A DNA stretch of 14,791 bases. Source: RGIG5612 sp045546255 (GTDB taxonomy: Bacteria; Bacillota; Clostridia; Lachnospirales; Lachnospiraceae). Under the pieces are notes generated by a model. The model made no database searches, had not been told where the DNA came from, and worked only from the letters and a program-made list of their open reading frames with translations. The translations under genes were made by a program, and so were the position numbers. Location of the stretch: NCBI GenBank assembly GCA_045546255.1, contig JAZQCK010000031.1, positions 1 through 14,791 of the forward strand, given 5' to 3'. Of this stretch, positions 1-6,875 are shown in pieces. Numbering within the stretch: the stretch's first letter is position 1; the number at the start of each line of letters is the position of its first letter.

Positions 1-128
1 CAGCCCGGTTTCGGATAGATCTGCTTAAACTCCCGCTGGCTGACACTTTTTACGTCACCCTTTTTATCAAACAAAATACATCTCGAACTCGTCGTCCCCT
101 GATCTAAAGCCATAATGTATTTCTTCAT
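1..128 (-). CDS. glpK: Glycerol kinase, N-terminal 42 codons (partial, runs off the left edge)
   Basis: ATP-dependent glycerol kinase converts glycerol to sn-glycerol-3-phosphate in the cytoplasm, feeding glycolysis and phospholipid synthesis. Only 42 codons are in the window. They begin MKKYIMALDQGTTSSR and continue through FKQIYPKPG at 34-42. The LDQGTTSSR segment is the phosphate-binding loop 1 of the FGGY/ASKHA sugar kinase fold, and the QIYPKPG stretch is typical of glycerol kinase rather than xylulokinase or gluconokinase. The ATG at 126-128 is preceded by AGGAGGG (134-140 on the plus strand), which fixes the start. The gene has its own promoter and is separated from the upstream suf unit by a terminator. 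No glpF, glpP or glpD lies in view, and I saw no convincing catabolite-response (cre) element in the short upstream region. The missing C-terminal part lies outside the window. Confidence 0.95.
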   Translation of the reverse strand, partial: MKKYIMALDQGTTSSRCILFDKKGDVKSVSQREFKQIYPKPG

Positions 129-195
129 ATCCGCCCTCCTAAAGTTTTAACCACAACTAAGTCCCCAAAAGAATCTCTGTTTTCTCCAAATAATG

Positions 196-204
196 ATTAT
201 ACCA
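196..204 (-). promoter_or_regulatory. Extended -10 promoter of glpK
   Basis: Read on the minus strand the segment is TGGTATAAT, a perfect TATAAT box with the TGn extension. It lies about 68 bases before the glpK start codon and implies a transcription start near 189 with a leader of about 60 bases. No good -35 hexamer is found 16-18 bases upstream (TACCTT is the best), consistent with an extended -10 promoter. The rest of the 129-276 gap is AT-rich and holds nothing else I can name. Confidence 0.7.
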
Positions 205-276
205 TCATTCGATTAGCGAAGGTAGAAGATCATAGAATTAATTTAAAATAGACTTGACCTGCCTTAGCATTCCCAT

Positions 277-313
277 AAAAAACCACCACCTTTTGAATTC
301 AAAAAGTGGTGGT
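277..313 (-). terminator. Intrinsic terminator of the S66 peptidase-sufC-sufB unit
   Basis: The arms 282-297 and 298-313 pair almost completely: eight GC-rich pairs (ACCACCAC against GTGGTGGT), one C-A mismatch, then TTTT/AAAA and a GAATTC palindrome at the apex. On the minus strand the stem is followed by a run of T residues (281-277). It starts about 20 bases after the sufB-like stop codon. The plus-strand side has no U-tract, so it acts in one direction. Confidence 0.93.
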
Positions 314-332
314 GCAATTTGCTCTTATTCTT

Positions 333-1259
333 TTATTTCAGGAAGCCGGCGATGATCTGCTGCTCTGCCTCTTCTTCGGAAAGGCCAAGGGTCATGAGCT
401 TCATCAGCTGTTCCCCGGCGATTCGTCCGATGGCGGCCTCATGAATCAGTGCTGCGTCAAGATCGTTCGCAACGATTTCAGGGCTTGCAGAGATCTTCGC
501 ATTGTCCATGATGATCGCATCGCATTCCGTGTGGCTGGCACATTTTGCGTTTCCGATGATGTTCGCCTTAAACGTCTGCGTGGAATCATCTTTTGCGACT
601 GCACGGCTGATCAGGTCACATGTGGAATCCAGACCATTCATCTCCACATCGAAGATCGCGTCTGCATGTTGCTTTCCATGCGTCATCAGCTTATCACGGA
701 CAACCAGTTTTGCACCTTCTCCTTTGATGATCGCCTTCGTGTCACGGACCGTGTTGTCGATTCCTTTGATCTGGGTGGTCTCCATTTCCATGTAACCGCC
801 CTCTTCGATTTCAACAACCGTTGTCGGATTCATGACATTCTCACCGACTGCATCGGGATCATTCTCCCCGTAGTGTTTCTCAATGTACTTAACGCGGGCA
901 TTCTTTCCGACATAGAAGGTGTGGATACCATCGTGCTGGCTGGTCTGGTCACCACAATTGTGGATTCCGCAGCCTGCAACGATCGTGACGTCCGCATCCT
1001 CACCAATAAAGAAATCGTTATAGACCATGTCCTTCAGTCCGCTTTCGGAAATAATGACCGGAATATGTACGCTTTCGTTCTTGGTGCCCGGTTTGATGAT
1101 GATATCAATGCCCGGTTTATCTTCTTTTGTTACGATATCGATATTGGCCGTTGTATTTCTGCCGCCGAGCTGTCCGTTGCTTCGGATGTTATATGCCCCT
1201 TCCGGCACTTCGTGAATATCGGCGACGGTTGCCAATAAATCTTTTTGAATCTTGTCCAT
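333..1259 (-). CDS. sufB: Short SufB/SufD-type Fe-S cluster assembly scaffold protein (SmsB-like)
   Basis: This 308-residue protein belongs to the SufBD family, which partners the SufC ATPase to build and hand over Fe-S clusters in the cytoplasm. The core is a beta-helix-type region (about 60-245) followed by the conserved C-terminal helical segment: ECDAIIM at 245-251, ALIHEAAIG at 270-278 and LGLSEEEAEQQIIAGFL at 291-307. Cys246 and His273-Glu274 align with the E. coli SufB positions Cys405 and Glu434, which are implicated in cluster assembly. That makes it SufB-like rather than SufD-like. At about 310 residues it lacks the N-terminal extension of classical SufB (about 470-495 residues), as in the two-gene minimal systems called SMS (SmsC/SmsB). 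Two further cysteines, C97 and C102, sit in CGIHNCG. It starts 27 bases after sufC with an AGGA site and ends just before the operon terminator. No sufS, sufU or sufD is in the unit, so sulfur must come from elsewhere. Confidence 0.9.
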   Translation of the reverse strand: MDKIQKDLLATVADIHEVPEGAYNIRSNGQLGGRNTTANIDIVTKEDKPGIDIIIKPGTKNESVHIPVIISESGLKDMVYNDFFIGEDADVTIVAGCGIHNCGDQTSQHDGIHTFYVGKNARVKYIEKHYGENDPDAVGENVMNPTTVVEIEEGGYMEMETTQIKGIDNTVRDTKAIIKGEGAKLVVRDKLMTHGKQHADAIFDVEMNGLDSTCDLISRAVAKDDSTQTFKANIIGNAKCASHTECDAIIMDNAKISASPEIVANDLDAALIHEAAIGRIAGEQLMKLMTLGLSEEEAEQQIIAGFLK

Positions 1260-1286
1260 ACTTCAAATCCTGTTTTCTATTATTTG

Positions 1287-2006
1287 TTACTGATAAAATT
1301 TGCAGCCTTCTGTTCCTCTTAAGAGTTCCGGAAGAATGGCGTCCTTCTTATCATTTGCAACGATCTGTCCGTCTTTTAAAACGACGATCTCATCTGCAAT
1401 ATCCAAGATGCGCTCCTGATGGGAAATGATCAGGATGCTGCGCTTTCTGTCTTCTCTCATCTTTTCAAAGACCTTGATCAGATTGGAAAAGCTCCAAAGA
1501 TCGATACCAGCCTCGGGCTCATCCAGGACACTGAGTTTGGTATTGCGCGCGATCAGCTGGGCGATCTCGATTCTCTTTAACTCACCGCCGCTTAAAGAGC
1601 CATCAACTTCTCTGTCGATATAGTCTCTTGCGCAAAGTCCCACCTCGCTTAGGTAAGCACAAGCCTGCGCCGTCGTGATATTGCTTCCGGCTGCAAGGCT
1701 GATCAGATCCTGAACCTTAATGCCTTTAAAACGGACCGGCTGCTGAAATGCAAAGCTGATTCCAAGATTTGCTCTGTCTGTGATAGACATATGAGTAATA
1801 TCCTGGCCATCAAAAATGATCTGTCCTTCGGTCGGCTCGTAAATACCGACGATCAGTTTTGCCAGCGTGGATTTTCCACCGCCGTTCGGTCCTGTGATCG
1901 CAATAAATTTTTCATCGTCGATCGTCAGACTGACGTTATTTAAAATTTCTTTGTCTTTATCGTATTCATCCTTAACGGATAATGATACATTTTTCAGTTC
2001 TAACAT
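1287..2006 (-). CDS. sufC: SufC-type Fe-S cluster assembly ATPase
   Basis: This 239-residue ABC-type ATPase is soluble and binds the SufB-like scaffold, driving the conformational change that exposes the cluster assembly site. All ABC motifs are present: Walker A GPNGGGKST at 39-47, Q-loop FQQP at 87-90, signature LSGGE at 138-142, Walker B LSVLDEPEAGID at 158-169 and the H-loop His196. The LDEPEAGIDLWSF stretch resembles the SufC form LDE(I/T)DSGLD with a Clostridia-type variant. I chose the ATG at 2004-2006 because the protein then begins MLELKNVSLSV, the usual SufC N-terminus. An in-frame ATG at 2087 would add 27 residues with no family resemblance and would overlap the preceding gene. The start lies 22 bases after the S66 peptidase stop with a weak AAGGG site, suggesting translation after read-through from the upstream gene. 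Confidence 0.93.
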   Translation of the reverse strand: MLELKNVSLSVKDEYDKDKEILNNVSLTIDDEKFIAITGPNGGGKSTLAKLIVGIYEPTEGQIIFDGQDITHMSITDRANLGISFAFQQPVRFKGIKVQDLISLAAGSNITTAQACAYLSEVGLCARDYIDREVDGSLSGGELKRIEIAQLIARNTKLSVLDEPEAGIDLWSFSNLIKVFEKMREDRKRSILIISHQERILDIADEIVVLKDGQIVANDKKDAILPELLRGTEGCKFYQ

Positions 2007-2028
2007 GTGTCGTTTCTTTTCCCTTTTC

Positions 2029-3060
2029 TTAGATATAGGAGACGCGTCCGGTTCCGTCCGCAAATGCTTCCACTTTTGCAAGTGCACCGTTGATCATGAT
2101 CATCTGCGGTCCTTTGTGTCCGATGTCTGCATCCATGATGATCGGAACATTCAGGTCTGCAAGACGTTCTTTTACGACCTGCTCGTAGCTTGGAAGCGGG
2201 GTTCCGTCAAAACTTTCATTCCGATAGAACAGCGGGCGTCCGAAAATGAATCCTTTCGTATGCTCAAACCATCCCATCTGGCGCATCTTCCAAAGACCTT
2301 CCATCATCTGTTCGCATCCGAGGTCAAAGCTCTCGAGATACCAGATGATTCCGTCCTCTTTATATTTTTCAATAAACTCACAGGTTCCGTCAAACGGAGT
2401 TCCTGCAAGATTCAAGATGACATCTAAGCATCCGCCGATCAGTCTGCCCTGCATAGAAACCGGAGACTGTCCACAGGCGATCTTCCACTCGACTTTCTTG
2501 TCTGCGCGATATCCTTCAAGGCCGGTCTCATGCTCATAGAAGCCGTCCTGGTAGGTGTAGAAGCTGGACTGCACTTTTACATAGCCCTTTAAGACATCGA
2601 GTCCGCGCATGACGCTCTCATCCCACGGCTCCATACCGAAGTCGGAGAAGTTGCAGCCATATGCTGTCGCAACATCTGCCTTTGTTGTCAGATAATAAAG
2701 AATAGCGGTGTTGTCGGAATAGCCCTGCACCCATTTCGGATTTGCTTTAAATGCTTCCAGATCTACATACGGCAGCATCTCGGCCAGATACTCTCCGCCG
2801 CCTGCAGAAATGATCGCTTTTACACGGTCTTCTTTTACCAGTGCATTAAACTCGAATGCTTTATCCTGTCCGCTGCCACTGCGTCCAAATTCATCTGGCT
2901 CAGCAAACACATTGTTGGTAAAGACAGCGCCAAATCCATTGCGCGCCATTTTATTTGCGCCATGGTTAAAACGATACTGCTCGATCGGATCATTTACCGG
3001 ATGGCTCATCGCCGTAACTCCGATCCAGTCGCCTTCTTTCAGATATGCAGGAATAATCAT
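2029..3060 (-). CDS. Peptidase S66 family serine carboxypeptidase (LD-carboxypeptidase / MccF-like)
   Basis: The family contains LdcA, a cytoplasmic murein tetrapeptide LD-carboxypeptidase of peptidoglycan recycling, and MccF, which cleaves the amide of microcin C-type aminoacyl-nucleotides and gives immunity. The protein has 343 residues. The likely triad is Ser115 in GYSDNTA (113-119), Glu243 in WYLESFD (240-246) and His315 in IGHKGP (313-318). The Ser-to-Glu distance (128) and total length resemble MccF (344 residues) more than the shorter LdcA (about 300). I see no signal peptide, so a cytoplasmic enzyme is expected. The ATG at 3058-3060 has a perfect GGAGGAG site 5 bases upstream. An in-frame ATG 12 codons earlier lacks one and is rejected. 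The gene opens an operon with sufC-sufB, an unexpected partnership. Family assignment is firm, but the substrate cannot be read from sequence. Confidence 0.9.
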   Translation of the reverse strand: MIIPAYLKEGDWIGVTAMSHPVNDPIEQYRFNHGANKMARNGFGAVFTNNVFAEPDEFGRSGSGQDKAFEFNALVKEDRVKAIISAGGGEYLAEMLPYVDLEAFKANPKWVQGYSDNTAILYYLTTKADVATAYGCNFSDFGMEPWDESVMRGLDVLKGYVKVQSSFYTYQDGFYEHETGLEGYRADKKVEWKIACGQSPVSMQGRLIGGCLDVILNLAGTPFDGTCEFIEKYKEDGIIWYLESFDLGCEQMMEGLWKMRQMGWFEHTKGFIFGRPLFYRNESFDGTPLPSYEQVVKERLADLNVPIIMDADIGHKGPQMIMINGALAKVEAFADGTGRVSYI

Positions 3061-3088
3061 TTCTTCTCCTCCAAATATAAAACTCCAT

Positions 3089-3117
3089 GGGAACAATCCA
3101 GGTATCTGATTGCTCCC
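3089..3117 (-). promoter_or_regulatory. Leader hairpin upstream of the S66 peptidase gene
   Basis: On the minus strand GGGAGCAATC (3117-3108) pairs with GATTGTTCCC (3098-3089): ten pairs with one G-U and a nine-base loop. It lies between the proposed promoter and the ribosome binding site and is followed by ATGGAGTTTTATATTT. It could be an mRNA leader structure, a weak attenuator, or the end of addA read-through. The pairing is plain; the role is inferred. Confidence 0.55.
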
Positions 3118-3145
3118 GGTTATTTACAAATGCGTCTTAATTGCG

Positions 3146-3182
3146 CAACTGTTATTGTAACAGTTGTAAACAAAAAAACCAA
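3146..3182 (-). promoter_or_regulatory. Candidate promoter with a palindromic operator for the S66-sufC-sufB unit
   Basis: The plus-strand bases 3146-3166 form a perfect inverted repeat, CAACTGTTA-TTG-TAACAGTTG (9-bp arms, 3-base spacer). Inside its centre, on the minus strand, is a -10-like TACAAT (3154-3159, five of six consensus). A -35-like TTGGTT (3177-3182, three of six) lies exactly 17 bases upstream. Transcription would start near 3147, giving a leader of about 87 bases. A palindrome over the -10 box is the usual geometry for a repressor site. I do not recognise the regulator, and the -35 is weak. The rest of the 3061-3260 gap shows only a weak 6-bp stem (3225-3253) after addA, with no U-tract. 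Confidence 0.5.
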
Positions 3183-3260
3183 TATAAATATTAGAGAAAA
3201 ATTATGATGCCAAAGCGTTTTTTCGCCCTGCCAGAGCACGAACGGACCAAGGCTGATAGA

Positions 3261-6200
3261 TCAAGGCAGATAGAGCTCCCGCCCCAGTTCAACGGAATAG
3301 AGGATTTTCTCCGTCACCGGAAGTCCCATCGCGCCTTCAATGGCTTTGGCGTACTGCTCCTGCTGTCCCTGATAGGTCTCGATATAATAGCTTTCTTCTT
3401 TATTTCGGTCGGTTTTATAGTCGACCAGGACCACGTGTTTTCCATTTTCGTCTGCTTCCACAAAGAACGCATCAATGATTCCCTGAAGGAGGCCGCCCGG
3501 ATTTCCGCCGATTTCTGTGCTCATAACAAACTGCTGCTCTCTCTTCAGCATTCCGTTTAATGCAGCCTTTTGCATCCGCTGTCCAATTCCTGACTGAAGG
3601 AACACGCGAATATCTTCTGCCTTAATAGCCTCTGCTTCCTCTTCGCTCAGATGTCCTTTTTCTGTAAGATCTTTCTTTTGAAGCTCAATAGCCTCTCCCA
3701 CGCTACCTTTACCCGTCGCAGCTTCAATGGCTGCGTAATCCAATAGTTCAAAGAACTTATGATACGCATTGCCTCTCTCAGCACCTGTAAGTCCGCTGAC
3801 AGATCTTACATACTTTTCGTAGCGCTGCTCATCTTCTCCGTCGCGGTTGGTTTCATGCTTTTCCATCTGCGAAGCGGTCACTTTAATATTTGTACTCGTT
3901 GCCGAGCGATATGGGTAGTCATAAGCATAAATACCTGCCTGTTCAGAAACAGATTGGAGATGATCTTCCATAACCTGCTCCGATATCAGCTTTTCAATCT
4001 CTGCTTTTCTCGCCTGTTCGTCAAAAATCTCAGCTGCACGGTCGATTTCAATTTCTTCCAGATCCTTGACCGTCCAGTGGAAGATGGATCGTTCCTCAAC
4101 ACTCGCGCACTTCATTGCATCTGCAAGCAGGAACATATAGCTATTATCCTTTCGGATGCTGCCGGCATCCGGAAGCGGCTGACTGCCTTCCCTTGCCCAG
4201 TCTTCCCTGCGGCTCTTCATTGTTCCACTCGATCCGGTGATGATCAGCTTTTCTTTCGCACGGCTCATGGCCACATATAAGAGACGGATTTCTTCCGCAA
4301 AGATCTCAGTTTTTTTCTTGGCACCGATCGTCTCCATGATCAGCGTCTTTTTCTTAAGGCGGCTTTCCACATCCCGATATTCGATGCCGACACCTATCGT
4401 ATCGTCCAGATAGATCGGGCTGCTGCTATCCAGATCAGAAATCTGTTTTCCGCCATCTGCTAAGATGACGATCGGAAACTCCAGTCCCTTTGACTTATGG
4501 ATCGTCATCATCGTGACTGCATCCTCAGAACCCGTGATGCCTGCTGCCGTTCCCATATCGAAATCCGCTTTCTGCATCGCGTCAAGATAGCGCAGGAAAT
4601 TAAAGAGACCGGTATAGGAACCGTTTTGGAAATTATCGGCTACATGTCTCAAAGAATCCAGATTGGCTCGGCGCCCATCTCCATAAGTCATAGCAGAACA
4701 AAAGTTATAGAGGCCGGACTCTTCTAAAAGTTCTTTTAGGAAAGTTCCAAAGCCAAGCAGCCTGCTCTTTTGATTCCACCGTGTAAGCTTTTCAAAAAAG
4801 GTCTTCAGCTGCAGCGCAGTCGAATCTGCTGCCTCTGCATCCTCCATATATTTTTGGCATGCCCGATAAAGACTGAACGGGTTGCTGTCGTCATGGGTCT
4901 TGATCTTCGCTAACACATTGGCATCCAGACCTGCAATCGGGCTAAGCAGCACTGCCGCCAGCGGAATATCCTGATATGGATTATCTACGATTTTTAAAAG
5001 TTCTAACGCCAGCTGAATCTCAAAGGCTGCAAAGAAGCCTTTGCTCGATGACTTGCGGACAGGGATATGCCGGTCTGTCAGCATTTTTTCCAGTTGCGGA
5101 TTGTTTGTTTTTCTGGTCAGGATCGCAATATCCGAATAGGTCGCTTTCCGAAGGCCACTTCCTTCATCTCCCGGCTTCCAGCTTTCCTCTTTCACATAAT
5201 AGTGATCGATGATCTCTTCAATCTTTCTTGCGATTTCGTAGCTTTCTGCGATTTTTCCGTTCGCTCCGCTTCCGTCCACAAAAAGAACTTCCGGGATCAT
5301 CTGATCCGGCGCAGCAGCCTCCGGGAACGGCGCTCCCGCTTCCATCTGATTTCCGTCTTTATAGTCAATACCGCCGACCGAAGGAAGCATGATCTTATCA
5401 AAAACAAAATTGATATAATCCACAACTTCCTTACGGCTTCGATAGTTCTCTCCGAGGATGATCCGCTTTCCGATTTCAGAGCCCTCGTTATAATCATTGT
5501 ATTTCTCAATGAACAGATCCGGGCAGGCCATACGGAAGCCATAGATGCTCTGCTTGACGTCTCCGACCATGAAGACATTCGGCCTTCCAAAGCGTGCAGA
5601 AGACAGCGCCTCGATCAACGCATCCTGCATCCGGTTGGTATCCTGGTATTCGTCGACGATGATCTCGTGCGTCGCATGCGCGATGCTGTCCGCCGCTTCT
5701 GTATAGACCAGATTGCCTTCCGTGTCGCGGCGCATTAAAACCTGCAAAGCAAAGTGAGCAACGTCATTAAAGTCTGCAATCTGTCTGCTCCGCTTTTCTT
5801 CTGCCAGTTTTCTGGTGAACTCTAGTGTCAGATCTGCGATCGTTCTGGCAACACCCGCACATTTCCCCATGTCAAGATACATCTCTTCAAGACTTTGATA
5901 ATAGAATTTGTCCTGAAGATCCTGAAGGCGGCTCTTGATGTCTTTATAAAGATTCTGGCCACGCTTTCTCAGATCCCCATCGATTTCTTCGTCTTTTTTT
6001 GCGCGTGGAAGCGAAGCCCAGCCATCAAGAATTTCTTTGAGTTTTCCGCGTTTATTATCAAAGGACTGTTCTTCAAAATAGGAAAGTTCTTCCTGTATTT
6101 TTTCAAAGGATTCCTGATACGTATAGGGTCCCCAATTCTCATTACAAAGCGCAAGGCCCTGAGAGACCAGATTGTTCATTGTCCCTTCTTCAATCTCAAT

Positions 6201-6875
6201 ATGCTTCTTTAATTCCCAGAGCCACGCATTTTCATCCGGATCCTCCACGTCCCCGAGACGATCTGCATGCAGATAAACATTGGTGGCACTATCAATCCAT
6301 CGCTCAGGCTCCGGATGGCTTTGGGAGAAGCGGTACATCGTCAAAATGATGCTTTCAAGACTTGCATCATTTTTATCAGTATAATAATTCACGAAATTCA
6401 GGAAATCGTCCGTCGGTCTTGCATAATGAGCCTCGATCAGATCTGCAAGCACATCCTGCATCAGAAGGTTTACTTCCGCCTCGTCCGCGATTCGGAATGC
6501 CGGATCAATATCCACATACTGGAAATTCTCGCGAACAATATCCATGCAAAGAGAGTCGATCGTGCAGATCCTTGCGCTAAAGACCCGCATCATCTGTCCT
6601 CTTAAATGCTCCCTCTGGGCTTCCATCAAATCCGGCTTATTTAACGCTTCACGGATCCGGCTGTGGATCTTATCTTTCATATGTGCCGCTGCCGCTTTGG
6701 TGAACGTCACAATGATCAAAGAATCCACGCTGATTCCCTCTTCAATGATCATCCGGATCACACGCTCGACAAGCACCGTCGTCTTACCGGAGCCGGCACC
6801 TGCGCTTACCAGAATGTTTTTCCCTTCTTCTGTTATGGCGGAGACCTGCGCCGCGTTCGGGCTAAACTCTGCCAT
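3261..6875 (-). CDS. addA: AddA subunit of the AddAB helicase-nuclease
   Basis: AddA is the UvrD/Rep-type (SF1A) 3'-5' helicase and nuclease subunit of AddAB, which resects double-strand breaks to start recombinational repair. The protein has 1204 residues, typical for AddA. Helicase motifs in order are: I AGAGSGKT (25-32), Ia VTFTKAAA (56-63), II VDEYQD with Asp408-Glu409, III MVGDVKQSIYGFR, IV GENYRSR, V TIHKSKGLEFPIV and VI LLYVAMSRAKEKL. The C-terminal RecB-type nuclease has His1039 in GNAYHKFFE, Asp1135 in QGIIDAFF, and Asp1152 with Lys1154 in VDYKTD, so all expected catalytic residues are present. I chose the ATG at 6873-6875 because GGAGG lies about 9 bases before it and the protein then begins MAEFSPNAAQ. 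An in-frame ATG at 7019 would run deep into addB. The start overlaps the end of addB by 14 bases, indicating translational coupling. No clear terminator follows. Confidence 0.97.
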   Translation of the reverse strand: MAEFSPNAAQVSAITEEGKNILVSAGAGSGKTTVLVERVIRMIIEEGISVDSLIIVTFTKAAAAHMKDKIHSRIREALNKPDLMEAQREHLRGQMMRVFSARICTIDSLCMDIVRENFQYVDIDPAFRIADEAEVNLLMQDVLADLIEAHYARPTDDFLNFVNYYTDKNDASLESIILTMYRFSQSHPEPERWIDSATNVYLHADRLGDVEDPDENAWLWELKKHIEIEEGTMNNLVSQGLALCNENWGPYTYQESFEKIQEELSYFEEQSFDNKRGKLKEILDGWASLPRAKKDEEIDGDLRKRGQNLYKDIKSRLQDLQDKFYYQSLEEMYLDMGKCAGVARTIADLTLEFTRKLAEEKRSRQIADFNDVAHFALQVLMRRDTEGNLVYTEAADSIAHATHEIIVDEYQDTNRMQDALIEALSSARFGRPNVFMVGDVKQSIYGFRMACPDLFIEKYNDYNEGSEIGKRIILGENYRSRKEVVDYINFVFDKIMLPSVGGIDYKDGNQMEAGAPFPEAAAPDQMIPEVLFVDGSGANGKIAESYEIARKIEEIIDHYYVKEESWKPGDEGSGLRKATYSDIAILTRKTNNPQLEKMLTDRHIPVRKSSSKGFFAAFEIQLALELLKIVDNPYQDIPLAAVLLSPIAGLDANVLAKIKTHDDSNPFSLYRACQKYMEDAEAADSTALQLKTFFEKLTRWNQKSRLLGFGTFLKELLEESGLYNFCSAMTYGDGRRANLDSLRHVADNFQNGSYTGLFNFLRYLDAMQKADFDMGTAAGITGSEDAVTMMTIHKSKGLEFPIVILADGGKQISDLDSSSPIYLDDTIGVGIEYRDVESRLKKKTLIMETIGAKKKTEIFAEEIRLLYVAMSRAKEKLIITGSSGTMKSRREDWAREGSQPLPDAGSIRKDNSYMFLLADAMKCASVEERSIFHWTVKDLEEIEIDRAAEIFDEQARKAEIEKLISEQVMEDHLQSVSEQAGIYAYDYPYRSATSTNIKVTASQMEKHETNRDGEDEQRYEKYVRSVSGLTGAERGNAYHKFFELLDYAAIEAATGKGSVGEAIELQKKDLTEKGHLSEEEAEAIKAEDIRVFLQSGIGQRMQKAALNGMLKREQQFVMSTEIGGNPGGLLQGIIDAFFVEADENGKHVVLVDYKTDRNKEESYYIETYQGQQEQYAKAIEGAMGLPVTEKILYSVELGRELYLP

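Noticed and set aside
306..1238. Long plus-strand open frame (310 codons) opposite the sufB-like gene
   Set aside because: It is antisense to a well-supported gene, has no ribosome binding site, and its product resembles no family I know. It arises from the codon bias of the minus-strand gene.
2007..2087. 27-codon N-terminal extension of sufC
   Set aside because: It overlaps the end of the S66 peptidase gene and lacks SufC similarity. The ATG at 2006 gives the standard N-terminus.
3203..3253. Weak stem-loops after addA (GCCTTG/CAGGGC and AGGGCG/CGCTTT)
   Set aside because: Short stems with G-U pairs and no adjacent U-tract; not good enough to call a terminator.
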